Notes: a model not told the origin generated them from the sequence alone. A stretch of DNA of 64,000 bases from SIG603 sp964370635 (GCA_964370635.1 CAYJJU010000003.1:62001-126000), one strand, 5' to 3'. Positions 9,355-17,840 are shown, counted from the stretch's first letter. Program-made: numbers and translations.

Positions 9355-10341
9355 TTGAGAGGCTTATCGATTAAGTATGTCATAAAAAGATTTTTCAGTG
9401 CGATTTTAACTTTGTGGATAGCGCTTACAATTAATTTTTTGCTTCCCAGAATGATGGGTGGAAATCCTGCTGAATACATAGCTTCCACAACGGCAATGGG
9501 TTCTGCTGAATATGTGGAAATCCTAACACAACAATTTGGACTTGATAAAAATATTTTTGAGCAGTATTTCCTTTATTTAGGTCAACTGTTTCAAGGTAAT
9601 TTAGGTGTTTCTTACAGTAACTTTCCTGTTCCTGTAACGGACATAATTGTAAATGCAATACCATGGACTTTGCTTATTGTTCTTACAGCGGTTTTAATCT
9701 CTTTTGCAATAGCATGGTTTTTAGGTCTTATTTCGGCACTTAAAAAAGGCACATTTTTAGACGGCGCAGTCACAGGCACGGCTTTTTATTTACAGTCCGT
9801 ACCGTATTTTTGGGTAGGAATGCTCATAGTAATGGCATTTGGTTACTACCTTGATTGGTTCCCGATGGGACATGCAATGACGCCGGGAATGGATTATAAC
9901 ACGTGGGTAGACCAAGTGCTAAACATAGCATATCATGCGTTTTTACCTGTTTTATCCATGATAATTGTGTCCCTTGCAGGCAGAATGATTATGATGAGAA
10001 GCAATGTTTTGCAAGTGTTTTCCGAGGATTACATAGTTTTAGCACAGGCAAAGGGGCTTAGACGCAGTAAAATACTTACAAAATATGCACTAAGAAATGC
10101 GCTTTTGCCATCTTTTACAGGACTTATGCTTAGTTTAGGTGCTGCGGTAGGCGGTGCAATTACGACAGAAATTATTTTCTCATACCCAGGCATAGGGCTT
10201 ACAATAAGAACTGCAATTTTAAGCCATGATTATCCGCTCGTGCAAGGTTGCTTTGCAATTATTGCCATAAGCGTTGTATCACTTAACTTCATAGCGGATT
10301 TGATTTATCCAATAATTGATCCACGTGTATCAATGTCTTAA
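9355..10341 (+). CDS. Peptide-type ABC transporter permease, OppB/DppB-like
   Basis: A 328-residue inner-membrane permease with an N-terminal helix (residues about 12-32), the family's characteristic first extracytoplasmic loop (QFGLDKNIFEQY, GNLGVSY) and the cytoplasmic EAA-like loop near VLAQAKGLRRSKILTKYALRNALLPS. It ends in FIADLIYPIIDPRV, typical of OppB. The start is TTG with GAAGGTGA just upstream; no better ATG exists. It pairs with the OppC-like protein 12 bp downstream. Confidence 0.92.
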   Translation: MRGLSIKYVIKRFFSAILTLWIALTINFLLPRMMGGNPAEYIASTTAMGSAEYVEILTQQFGLDKNIFEQYFLYLGQLFQGNLGVSYSNFPVPVTDIIVNAIPWTLLIVLTAVLISFAIAWFLGLISALKKGTFLDGAVTGTAFYLQSVPYFWVGMLIVMAFGYYLDWFPMGHAMTPGMDYNTWVDQVLNIAYHAFLPVLSMIIVSLAGRMIMMRSNVLQVFSEDYIVLAQAKGLRRSKILTKYALRNALLPSFTGLMLSLGAAVGGAITTEIIFSYPGIGLTIRTAILSHDYPLVQGCFAIIAISVVSLNFIADLIYPIIDPRVSMS

Positions 10342-10353
10342 GGAGGGGAAGTT

Positions 10354-11226
10354 ATGGAAAAGAAAAAAATAAGAAAAACTACGGCAATGCATAAATATTT
10401 TTTTGGAAACAAAAGAGCAATGGTAGGTGCTGCAATTATACTGTTTTTTGCTATTGTAGCTATTTTTGCAGATGTTATAGCACCATATGACCCGAAGGAA
10501 ATAAGTTTTGTTCCATGGGAAGACCCAAGTCCTGCGCATATACTGGGCGTTAACAGTTATGGTCAAGATATTTTTTCACAAGTGGTACATGGCGCAAGGG
10601 TAACCATGAGTGTAAGTATTCTTGCAGGTTTAATAACAAGTTTTATAGGCGTTTTTGTAGGACTGCTTGCAGGGTATAAAAGCGGAAGACTTGGTGAAGT
10701 GCTTATGCGCTTTGTAGATGTTTTACTTGTCATACCATCTCTTGCTTTCATGATAGTAATGGCGGCGTTTTTACCAAGCATGGGAATATGGAATTTGGTT
10801 ATCATAATTGGTGCACTAAGCTGGTTATGGACCGCTAGAAGTGTGCGTTCACAAACGCTTTCTGAATCAAAAAGAGAGTATGTAGACGCCGCTAAAGCGC
10901 AGGGCATGGGTACACTTGAAATTATGTTTAAGGAAATACTTCCAAACATAATTCCTGTTGTAACGGCAAACATGGTTATGGTTGTAACTTCATCAATGCT
11001 TACCGAGGCATCACTTAGCTTCTTAGGATTTGGCGATCCTACTTTGGTAAGCTGGGGGCAAATGCTATCCATTGCATTTGATAATAGCGCAATAGTTTAT
11101 AATGCGTGGTGGTGGATGTTGCCTCCGGGACTTTGCATAGCAACACTTGGATTTAGCTTTATGCTTATAGGAAACTCGTTCCTTGACATATACGCAAACG
11201 ACAGAGGCGGAGCGGTAAAGCTTTAA
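10354..11226 (+). CDS. Peptide-type ABC transporter permease, OppC/DppC-like
   Basis: A 290-residue second permease of the transporter. The N-terminal cytoplasmic stretch is followed by TM1 (about 24-44), the conserved APYDPKE and HILGVNSYGQDIFSQVVHGARVS motifs, and an EAA loop around YVDAAKAQGMGTLEIMFKEILPN. It ends with MLPPGLCIATLGFSFMLIGN. Length and order are standard for OppC. A good GGAGGGG ribosome binding site precedes the ATG. Confidence 0.92.
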   Translation: MEKKKIRKTTAMHKYFFGNKRAMVGAAIILFFAIVAIFADVIAPYDPKEISFVPWEDPSPAHILGVNSYGQDIFSQVVHGARVTMSVSILAGLITSFIGVFVGLLAGYKSGRLGEVLMRFVDVLLVIPSLAFMIVMAAFLPSMGIWNLVIIIGALSWLWTARSVRSQTLSESKREYVDAAKAQGMGTLEIMFKEILPNIIPVVTANMVMVVTSSMLTEASLSFLGFGDPTLVSWGQMLSIAFDNSAIVYNAWWWMLPPGLCIATLGFSFMLIGNSFLDIYANDRGGAVKL

Positions 11227-11238
11227 GGGAGAATAGAC

Positions 11239-12216
11239 ATGGAAAATAATAAAATACTTAGCGTAAAAAAATTAAATATAAGATATGATGCGCCGCGTGG
11301 TAAAGTTCAAGCGGTGACCGATGTGAGTTTTGACATACACCAAGGAGAGTTTTTTGGGCTTGCAGGGGAGTCAGGCTGTGGCAAATCAACAATTGCATTT
11401 GCCATAATGCGCCTTTTAAAGGGTGCTGCCGAAATACCTTGTGGGGAGATAGAGTTTAAAGGCAAAAATATTTTAGTATTTGGCAAGGAAGAACTTAGAC
11501 TTTTTAGGTGGGAAAAAACCTCAATGGTGCTTCAAAGTGCCATGAATAACTTGAACCCTGTAATAACAATAAAAAGCCAGCTTACAGATGCTATTTTGGC
11601 ACATGAAAAAGTAAGCAATGAAGAAGCGGTAAACAGGGCAAAAGATTTACTAAAGCTTGTAAATATTGACCCAGAGAGAATAAAAGCATTTCCACACGAA
11701 CTTTCAGGAGGCATGAGGCAAAGGGTGGTAATTGCAATGGCGCTAGCACTTAAACCCGATTTAGTTATTTTTGACGAGCCTACAACGGCACTCGATGTTG
11801 TTGTGCAGTATAATATAATTAAAAGAATAAAAGAACTAAAGGCAAAAATGGGCTTTTCCGTGCTATTTATCACGCACGATTTACCACTTATGCTTGAAAT
11901 GTGTGATACAATAGCTATAATGTATGCAGGAAGAATGGTGGAAATAGCGGGAGTCGACAAACTACTTTACAGTGCAAAACACCCGTATACAAAAGGTCTT
12001 TTAAATGCATTCCCATCTCTTGTAGGACCTAAGAAAAAGCTTAAAGGAATAGGCGGAAGTGTGCCGGATTTAATTACGCCGCCTCCAGGTTGTCTTTTTT
12101 ACGACAGGTGTAGTAAAAAGGTGGATATGTGCAGAAAACAAGTGCCAGAGCTTGAAAAAATTGCAGAAAATCATTTATGCGCATGTTTAAGGATAAATGA
12201 GGAGGTGAGTGTATGA
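11239..12216 (+). CDS. Peptide-type ABC transporter ATPase, OppD/DppD-like
   Basis: A 325-residue nucleotide-binding subunit. Walker A is GESGCGKST, the signature LSGGMRQRVVIAMAL, and Walker B LVIFDEPTTALD. The switch His is in FITHDLPLM. The C-terminal oligopeptide-transporter extension contains the cysteine-rich motif (CLFYDRCSKKVDMCRKQVPE) found in OppD/OppF proteins, which may hold an Fe-S cluster in some members. Its stop overlaps the next ATG by 4 bp. Confidence 0.93.
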   Translation: MENNKILSVKKLNIRYDAPRGKVQAVTDVSFDIHQGEFFGLAGESGCGKSTIAFAIMRLLKGAAEIPCGEIEFKGKNILVFGKEELRLFRWEKTSMVLQSAMNNLNPVITIKSQLTDAILAHEKVSNEEAVNRAKDLLKLVNIDPERIKAFPHELSGGMRQRVVIAMALALKPDLVIFDEPTTALDVVVQYNIIKRIKELKAKMGFSVLFITHDLPLMLEMCDTIAIMYAGRMVEIAGVDKLLYSAKHPYTKGLLNAFPSLVGPKKKLKGIGGSVPDLITPPPGCLFYDRCSKKVDMCRKQVPELEKIAENHLCACLRINEEVSV

Positions 12217-13238
12217 GTACAAAAAATAATGTAGCGGTTGAATTTAAAAACGTAAAAAAATATTTTGATGTAAAAAAAGGCTTGTTTGGAAAAAAAGCTT
12301 TAAAGGCGGTAGACGATGTTAATTTTACCATTTATAAAGGCGAAATAGTTGCATTTGTAGGTGAATCGGGCTGTGGCAAATCAACAATTGCCAAAATGCT
12401 TTGCAAAATACACGAGCCGACCGACGGAAAAATTATGGTAGACGGTGAAAATTTAGCAGGTAAAATGAATAGGGCAGAAACCGAGAAGTTCAGAAAGAAA
12501 ATTCAAATGATTTTCCAAGATCCGTTCGGTTCACTCAATCCTGCACATAAAGCAAGCTATATAGTTGGAAGGGCGGTTGAAATTCACTTTCCAAAAATGT
12601 CAAAGGCAGATGTACACAAAAAAGTGGTAGAGCTTTTTGAAACCGTTGGACTTACACCGGCAGAGGATTTTATGGAAAAACACCCAGGACAGCTTTCAGG
12701 TGGTCAAAGGCAAAGGATAGTTATTGCACGTGCCTTAGCGGTCGACCCATCAATAATAGTCGCCGATGAACCTACGTCGATGCTAGATGTTTCAATAGGC
12801 ATTGAAATCATGAATTTAATGCTTGAGCTTAAAGAGAAAAAAGATATTACATATATGTACATCACGCACAATCTTGCCTCTGCAAGATACATGGCGGACA
12901 GAATGGTTATTATGTATGCAGGAAATAGCGTTGAGCAGGGTCTTATAGATGAAGTTATAGAAAAACCGCTACATCCATATACCATATTACTGCTCTCAAG
13001 CACACCAGAGCCTTTTAGGGAAGAAATAATTGAAATAAATGCAGGCGAGCAACTTCCTGACCTTACAGGTGACATGAATTGTTGCCCGTTTGAAAAAAGG
13101 TGTCCTAAAGTCATGGACAGGTGCAAAAAGCAAAAACCGCCTATTTATCATGTAGGAAGCAGAGAGGTTAAGTGTTTCCTTTATGAAAATGCGGAAAGTG
13201 AAAATGACTGCAATATAGATGTAAGCATTTATAAATAA
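12213..13238 (+). CDS. Peptide-type ABC transporter ATPase, OppF/DppF-like
   Basis: A 341-residue second ATPase. Walker A is GESGCGKST, the Q-loop is in MIFQDPFGSLNP, the signature LSGGQRQRIVIARAL and Walker B IIVADEPTSMLD. The C-terminal Cys-rich motif (CCPFEKRCPKVMDRCKKQKP) is present. Translationally coupled to the OppD-like gene (ATGA overlap) and followed 12 bp later by a sulfatase, so transporter and sulfatases appear to be one transcript. Confidence 0.93.
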   Translation: MSTKNNVAVEFKNVKKYFDVKKGLFGKKALKAVDDVNFTIYKGEIVAFVGESGCGKSTIAKMLCKIHEPTDGKIMVDGENLAGKMNRAETEKFRKKIQMIFQDPFGSLNPAHKASYIVGRAVEIHFPKMSKADVHKKVVELFETVGLTPAEDFMEKHPGQLSGGQRQRIVIARALAVDPSIIVADEPTSMLDVSIGIEIMNLMLELKEKKDITYMYITHNLASARYMADRMVIMYAGNSVEQGLIDEVIEKPLHPYTILLLSSTPEPFREEIIEINAGEQLPDLTGDMNCCPFEKRCPKVMDRCKKQKPPIYHVGSREVKCFLYENAESENDCNIDVSIYK

Positions 13239-13250
13239 GGAGGGATAAAT

Positions 13251-14594
13251 TTGGATAAAAGACCAAATTATATTATTATTATGACAGACGACCAAGGGTA
13301 TGGTGACCTATCTTGTATGGGAAATACAGATTTTCTAACACCAAATATAGATTCTCTTGCAAAAAGTGGCGCAAGGTTTACTAATTGGTATAGCGGAAGC
13401 CCTGTGTGCTCCCCGTCAAGAGCCTGCCTGCTTACGGGCAGATACCCAGGAAATGCAGGGGTTAGGGCAATTCTTGCAGGGCACAGAAAGGCATCAGGCC
13501 TTACACCAAAAGTTCCAACTTTGGCATCTGCCTTAAAAAAAGAGGGCTACAAAACCTCACTTGTTGGCAAGTGGCATTTGGGGCTTAAAGACGAGTGCCT
13601 TCCGCAAAACAACGGCTTTGATGAGTTTTACGGCTTTATGGCAGGCTGTGTGGATTATTATTCTCATATCTTTTACTGGGGAATGGCAGACGGCAAAACA
13701 AATCCTACCCACGATTTATGGGAAAACGGAAAAGAGATAAACGAGGACGGCAAATATCTTACCGAGCTCATAACTCAAAGGGCGGTAGAGCAAATTAGGT
13801 GCTGTAAGGACGACGACAAACCTATGTTTATGTTTGTGGGCTACAATGCGCCTCACTACCCGATGCACGCACCAAAAAAATATACCGACCGCTTTAAGCA
13901 TCTGCCATGGGATAGGCAAATTATGGCGGCAATGATTTCTGCGGTGGACGACGGCGTTGGCGATATAATTGATGAGCTAAAAAGAAATGGAATGTATGAA
14001 AATACCTGCATTTTTTTCCAAAGCGACAACGGCCCATCAAGAGAGTCGCGAAACTGGCTTGACGGAACACCCGACCCATACTATGGCGGACAGGCAGGAG
14101 GGCTTAAAGGTCACAAGTACAGCTTGTTTGAGGGCGGTATAAGAGTGCCCGGCATAATGTCGTGGCCTGCGGCAATTCCGCCGGAGCAAGTTTTAGATGA
14201 GCCTTGTGGAGCAATGGATGTGTTTCCAACGTTTTTAAATTTTAGCGGTGTGGACGCAAGCGAGTATGAAACAGACGGCAGTGACATTTCGGGCGTTTTG
14301 ATAAATAAGGAAAAAAGTCCACATGAATTTATCTACTGGGAAATGGACGCACAGACTGCTGTAAGACATAAAAATTACAAGCTAGTCTTAAACGGCAAGC
14401 TAGTAGAGGGTGAAGCCGTGCAAGACGAGGTGTTTTTGTCAAATTTAGAGGAAGACCCGTCAGAAAAAAATAACTTGGCAAAGAAAAATCCTGAAATGAC
14501 AAAATTTTTGACAGAAAAAGCACTGGCTTGGCGAGAGGAACTTGAAAAAAATTGGGAAGAAAAATTTGCAGATAATTATAAAAATTTAACGTAA
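13251..14594 (+). CDS. Sulfatase, Cys-type (formylglycine-dependent), cytoplasmic
   Basis: Hydrolyses sulfate esters. The 447-residue alkaline-phosphatase-fold enzyme has metal-site Asp13/Asp14 (MTDDQGYGD), the maturation motif C-S-P-S-R with Cys53 predicted to become formylglycine, and the substrate-site motifs LVGKWHLG and FQSDNGP. It has no signal peptide, so it should act in the cytoplasm. The start is TTG with AAGGAGGG 6 nt upstream. It directly follows the ABC transporter, so its substrate is probably imported. A sulfatase-maturing radical SAM enzyme is needed but not found in this window. Substrate (N-acetylglucosamine-, galactose- or other sulfate) cannot be told from sequence. Confidence 0.92.
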   Translation: MDKRPNYIIIMTDDQGYGDLSCMGNTDFLTPNIDSLAKSGARFTNWYSGSPVCSPSRACLLTGRYPGNAGVRAILAGHRKASGLTPKVPTLASALKKEGYKTSLVGKWHLGLKDECLPQNNGFDEFYGFMAGCVDYYSHIFYWGMADGKTNPTHDLWENGKEINEDGKYLTELITQRAVEQIRCCKDDDKPMFMFVGYNAPHYPMHAPKKYTDRFKHLPWDRQIMAAMISAVDDGVGDIIDELKRNGMYENTCIFFQSDNGPSRESRNWLDGTPDPYYGGQAGGLKGHKYSLFEGGIRVPGIMSWPAAIPPEQVLDEPCGAMDVFPTFLNFSGVDASEYETDGSDISGVLINKEKSPHEFIYWEMDAQTAVRHKNYKLVLNGKLVEGEAVQDEVFLSNLEEDPSEKNNLAKKNPEMTKFLTEKALAWREELEKNWEEKFADNYKNLT

Positions 14595-14606
14595 AGGGGT
14601 GACACT

Positions 14607-16070
14607 ATGAGGGCAATAATGGTAATGTTTGACTCGCTTAATAGGCATATGTTAAATAACTATGGCTGTAAAGAGTCGATAACACCTAATTTTTTAAGGC
14701 TTGAGGAAAAAACGGTAAAATATCAAACCTGCTATGCGGCAAGTCTGCCTTGCATGCCTGCAAGACGAGAGCTTCACACGGGTAGATACAATTTCCTACA
14801 TAGAAGCTGGGGGCCTATGGAGCCGTTTGATGACTCAATGCCACAAATGTTAAGCCAAAACGGCATACATTCTCACCTTGTAAGCGACCACGGTCACTAC
14901 TGGGAAGACGGCGGAGCAACATATCACACACGATACAGCACATGGGAGTGCCACAGAGGCCAAGAGGGCGACCCATGGAAGGCGGTAGTAGGCGGAATAG
15001 AGGATAAAAACCCTAATTTAATTAAGTTTAAAGGCTACAGAGAAAAACTCTATAAGCAAGACAATATAAACAGAAGTTTTGTTAAAAGCGAAGAGGACTT
15101 CCCGCAAAATAAAACCTTTGAGGGCGGACTCGATTTTCTTAAACAAAATCACGATAAAGATAACTGGTTTTTGCATCTAGAGTGCTTTGACCCACACGAG
15201 CCATTTTTCAGCAGTGAGAAATTTAGGGAGATGTATCCCACAACTTATAAGGGTGAAAGGTACGACTGGCCCGACTACGCACCCGTAAAAGAGAGCGAGA
15301 GCGAGGTTATGGAGGCAAGGCGTGAATACATGGCACTGCTTACCATGTGTGATTACAGCCTTGGAAAAGTGATTGACTTTATGGATGAGCATGATATGTG
15401 GGAGGACACTATGTTAATAGTAAACACCGACCACGGATATATGCTGGGCGAGCACGGATTTTGGGCGAAAAATTACATGCCTTTATATGAAGAAATAACG
15501 CATATACCGCTATTTGTTTGGGATCCACGTACAAGACAAAAAGGAATAAGCTGTAAAAGCTTAGTGCAAAGCATAGACTTGCCTGCAACAATTTTGGGGC
15601 TTTTTGGCATAGAAAAACCAAAAGATATGCTGGGACAAGACATAATAAATACAGCAGATGACAAGGAGATAAGGCAGGCGGCACTGTTTGGAATACACGG
15701 CTCTCACCTTTGTGTAACAGATGGGAGATACGTATACATGAAATCGCCAAGCCCAGATTATCCCTCAATGCAGTACACACTTATGCCGACAAATATGGTA
15801 GGGTTTTTCTCCGATAGATCAATCAAAACCATGCAAAGGCAAGAGGCATTTTCCTTTACAAAAGACATGCCCGTAATGAAAATGGAGTCATTCCCAACAT
15901 TCCCTCCACTATTTGGCGATTTGCTGTTTGATTTAAAAGAAGACCCAAACCAATACGCGCCGATAGAGGATAAAGAAGTTAAAGCTAAAATGGAAAATTA
16001 TATGAAAGAGCTTCTAAAAGAAAACGACGCGCCAAAAGAGCTATATGGCAGATTTTCATTAAAAATATAA
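14607..16070 (+). CDS. Sulfatase, Cys-type, second and divergent, cytoplasmic
   Basis: A 487-residue sulfatase of a different subfamily from its neighbour. The metal-site Asp9 is in MVMFDSLNRHM, and formylglycine Cys49 lies in L-P-C-M-P-A-R. Other conserved pieces are HTGRYNFLHRSWGP, a His-rich block (VSDHGHYWEDGG), LHLECFDPHEPFF and the metal motif VNTDHGYMLGEHG. No signal peptide. It follows the first sulfatase by 12 bp with a good ribosome binding site (AAAGGGGTG). Two different sulfatases suggest a substrate with at least two kinds of sulfate ester; that is inference. Confidence 0.9.
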   Translation: MRAIMVMFDSLNRHMLNNYGCKESITPNFLRLEEKTVKYQTCYAASLPCMPARRELHTGRYNFLHRSWGPMEPFDDSMPQMLSQNGIHSHLVSDHGHYWEDGGATYHTRYSTWECHRGQEGDPWKAVVGGIEDKNPNLIKFKGYREKLYKQDNINRSFVKSEEDFPQNKTFEGGLDFLKQNHDKDNWFLHLECFDPHEPFFSSEKFREMYPTTYKGERYDWPDYAPVKESESEVMEARREYMALLTMCDYSLGKVIDFMDEHDMWEDTMLIVNTDHGYMLGEHGFWAKNYMPLYEEITHIPLFVWDPRTRQKGISCKSLVQSIDLPATILGLFGIEKPKDMLGQDIINTADDKEIRQAALFGIHGSHLCVTDGRYVYMKSPSPDYPSMQYTLMPTNMVGFFSDRSIKTMQRQEAFSFTKDMPVMKMESFPTFPPLFGDLLFDLKEDPNQYAPIEDKEVKAKMENYMKELLKENDAPKELYGRFSLKI

Positions 16071-16087
16071 TAAAAATATTCGCAAAA

Positions 16088-16128
16088 GGGCTGTCGCAAT
16101 GAGAAAATCATCTGTGACAGTCCGATTT
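16088..16128 (+). terminator. Terminator of the transporter/sulfatase operon
   Basis: An inverted repeat GGGCTGTC...GACAGTCC (with flanking CA/TG pairs) is followed by GATTTTG. It is the first hairpin after the second sulfatase and marks the end of the metabolic operon before the accessory segment. Confidence 0.6.
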
Positions 16129-16176
16129 TGTTGGTAGATTGTTGAATGCTTCTAATAAAAAATATATTAAACTAGC

Positions 16177-16341
16177 TTACAGGAAGTAAGCGGTTTTTCC
16201 CACACCAGATGCGCCAATCATAAGGCAGTGAACGTCATCTGTATCTATCAAGGCTATCGTATCTTTACCTTTACTTTTACTACCGAGTGTTATTCCTTGG
16301 GGTAAGTCTGCTGGTGGTGACGCTCTCCAACTTTTCTTCAC
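16177..16341 (-). pseudogene. Truncated VirD4/TraG-type conjugation coupling protein, N-terminal fragment
   Basis: About 54 residues remain of a type IV coupling ATPase of integrative conjugative elements. The piece runs from a GTG start behind GGGGGAGG, through ADLPQGITLGSKSKG and IALIDTDDVH, to the Walker A motif GASGVGKT, and stops just after AYFL. In intact relatives several hundred residues follow. The stop and loss of homology right after Walker A show a deletion break. It is the only conjugation gene in the window and so a scar of an integrated element. Identification is from motif memory. Confidence 0.7.
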
Positions 16342-16419
16342 ACAAATTACCTCCCCCGGGTTCAAATCCTTCTAACTAAAAAATAAAGCACCACCTGTTG
16401 GTGATGCTTTATTTTCTGG
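16328..16419. repeat. 92-bp direct repeat, copy A
   Basis: Matches 17669-17760 in the same orientation with six mismatches in 92, the last 60 bp being identical. The copy covers the first codons and ribosome binding site of the truncated VirD4 gene and a terminator-like hairpin. The two copies bracket the Abi_2 gene. Confidence 0.9.
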
Positions 16420-16485
16420 AAGGTGTAACAGGTTTGGATATCGTCTTATTTTAAAAGAGGTTTTGAACTCGTAAAATCATATTAA

Positions 16486-16563
16486 GACACCACAAAACTT
16501 TTAGCTTTGTGGTGTCAACAAACCGCTCACGATATTGCGCTAAATTTAATTTAAGCGTGTGAG
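16486..16563 (-). ncRNA. Candidate structured RNA next to the Abi_2 gene
   Basis: Two strong inverted repeats lie just 3' of the Abi_2 gene: a perfect 11-bp stem (16486-16496 with 16506-16516) and a nested hairpin (16526-16530 with 16559-16563; inner arms 16538-16546 and 16548-16557). No reading frame covers them. A structured RNA motif near abiF-type genes has been described, and this may be such an RNA, or simply terminators. Strand and ends are not certain. Confidence 0.35.
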
Positions 16564-16603
16564 AGAAGTCATTCATATTATATGTGGGCGCACTCAAAAA
16601 TAT

Positions 16604-17491
16604 TTACAATTTTTCTTTATAGTCTGCCCTAAATCCATAAAATTTCATTCCTACAAATGGATATTTATTTGCTATAGTAATTAACTTTGTTTTAAAACAT
16701 TCAAAATCTTCACTTGTTAATAACTGCTTCATTAGCAAAACAAAACCGTATAATCGAGAATTATCTATATTTCCACTTTCATTTTTCATTAACAAATCTT
16801 TTTGTTTTTTACTTAAAAACGGTTTTTGTTCAAATAGCCGATTATATAATCTTCTTCCATGTGCACACATATTTCTAATAATTGTAAGGCTATGCATACT
16901 TTTTTGTAAAATCTCTGAAGCTTTTGTATTTGTCAAATTAAAATGTTTTGCAACAGCATCTTTTATATTTTCGTCACTACTTTTGGTGATTAAATAAAGT
17001 ATAGAAATATCCGCTATTGTAAATAAATCCACATAAGCCCAAAACGGCATATCTTCGCTCTTTGCGTTAAAGTGCTTTATATACGCTTCATGCTTTAAAC
17101 TTTTTACTCTCTGTTCTTCAGATTTAATCATTATTTGCTTGTATTTATCGACATCGGCAAAATATTTCACATCAAGATACGCATATTCGCCATAAGTCTT
17201 TGAAAATTCGTATACATAGATAGACTTAAATCTAACCTCTATCATTTGAATGTATTGAAGCAATAGGGCTTGCAATTCGTGATCAAAGCTGTAAATATCT
17301 ATAATATTTTGAAAATTTGCATTTTCAAAGAAAACATCATCTTTTCTAAGAGTTAACGAATATCCGCTCACTCTATAATAGTTATGGTTAATCAAGAAAT
17401 CTTTGGCTACTTCTTCATCATCAATCTGCAAATTCCTTTTCTTTAGAAGTTCTATTTGTTCTTCTACTGTTTTAAATCCTGTATTACTCAT
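16604..17491 (-). CDS. Abi_2-family (AbiD/AbiF-like) abortive-infection protein with HEPN motif
   Basis: A 295-residue cytoplasmic protein of the Abi_2 family, members of which block phage growth. It starts with the family's FKTVEEQIELLKKRNLQI and has NHNYYRVSGYSLTLR. Near residue 215 it carries the HEPN ribonuclease signature R-N-x3-H (RNMCAHGRRLYNR), suggesting RNA cleavage as the toxic activity. Start 17491 is fixed by AGGAG 7 nt upstream; an in-frame ATG at 17521 has no such site. A near-consensus promoter sits 74 bp upstream. It lies between 92-bp repeats beside a conjugation-gene scar, which indicates horizontal acquisition. No antitoxin protein gene is adjacent; a partner RNA is possible. 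Confidence 0.85.
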   Translation of the reverse strand: MSNTGFKTVEEQIELLKKRNLQIDDEEVAKDFLINHNYYRVSGYSLTLRKDDVFFENANFQNIIDIYSFDHELQALLLQYIQMIEVRFKSIYVYEFSKTYGEYAYLDVKYFADVDKYKQIMIKSEEQRVKSLKHEAYIKHFNAKSEDMPFWAYVDLFTIADISILYLITKSSDENIKDAVAKHFNLTNTKASEILQKSMHSLTIIRNMCAHGRRLYNRLFEQKPFLSKKQKDLLMKNESGNIDNSRLYGFVLLMKQLLTSEDFECFKTKLITIANKYPFVGMKFYGFRADYKEKL

Positions 17492-17564
17492 ATTATCGCT
17501 CCTAAAACAAAACGCCCCCAAGTGTGCATGTTAAAAACAGAGGCCTGAGGGAGAAGTTAGCTAA

Positions 17565-17593
17565 ATTGTACCACTAAATGCTAATTTTGTCAA
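17565..17593 (-). promoter_or_regulatory. Promoter of the Abi_2 gene
   Basis: On the minus strand TTGACA, 17 bp, TACAAT: close to the sigma-A consensus. It gives a 5' leader of about 65 nt before the ribosome binding site. Confidence 0.8.
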
Positions 17594-17668
17594 ATCAAGT
17601 ATAGTTTCTCAATTTCCGTACTCGTAGCACATCTATTTCGCACCAATTTGCTAAAAACTTGCCACTGG

Positions 17669-17760
17669 CAACTTTCCTTAACGCAAATTACCTCCCTGAG
17701 GTTCAAATCCTTCTAACTAAAAAATAAAGCACCACCTGTTGGTGATGCTTTATTTTCTGG
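17669..17760. repeat. 92-bp direct repeat, copy B
   Basis: Second copy of the repeat at 16328-16419. Its right end meets the CCA end of tRNA-Gln, and its hairpin (about 17717-17756, read on the minus strand: 16-bp stem with one G-U pair, then a T-rich tract) serves as the terminator of the tRNA operon. Confidence 0.9.
17717..17757 (-). terminator. Terminator of the tRNA operon
   Basis: On the minus strand, immediately after tRNA-Gln, AAAATAAAGCATCACC pairs with GGTGGTGCTTTATTTT around a 4-nt loop, with T residues at the 3' side. The same hairpin recurs in repeat copy A. Confidence 0.75.
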
Positions 17761-17832
17761 CTGGGCTGGAAGGATTTGAACCTTCGAATGACGGAGTCAA
17801 AGTCCGTTGCCTTACCGCTTGGCGACAGCCCA
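17758..17832 (-). tRNA. tRNA-Gln (anticodon TTG)
   Basis: Seven-bp acceptor stem TGGGCTG/CAGCCCA, discriminator G and encoded CCA. The anticodon loop CTTTGAC gives TTG. Last gene of a four-tRNA minus-strand operon. Its T-arm sequence occurs inverted inside the neighbouring 92-bp repeat. Confidence 0.95.
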
Positions 17833-17840
17833 ATATTTAA

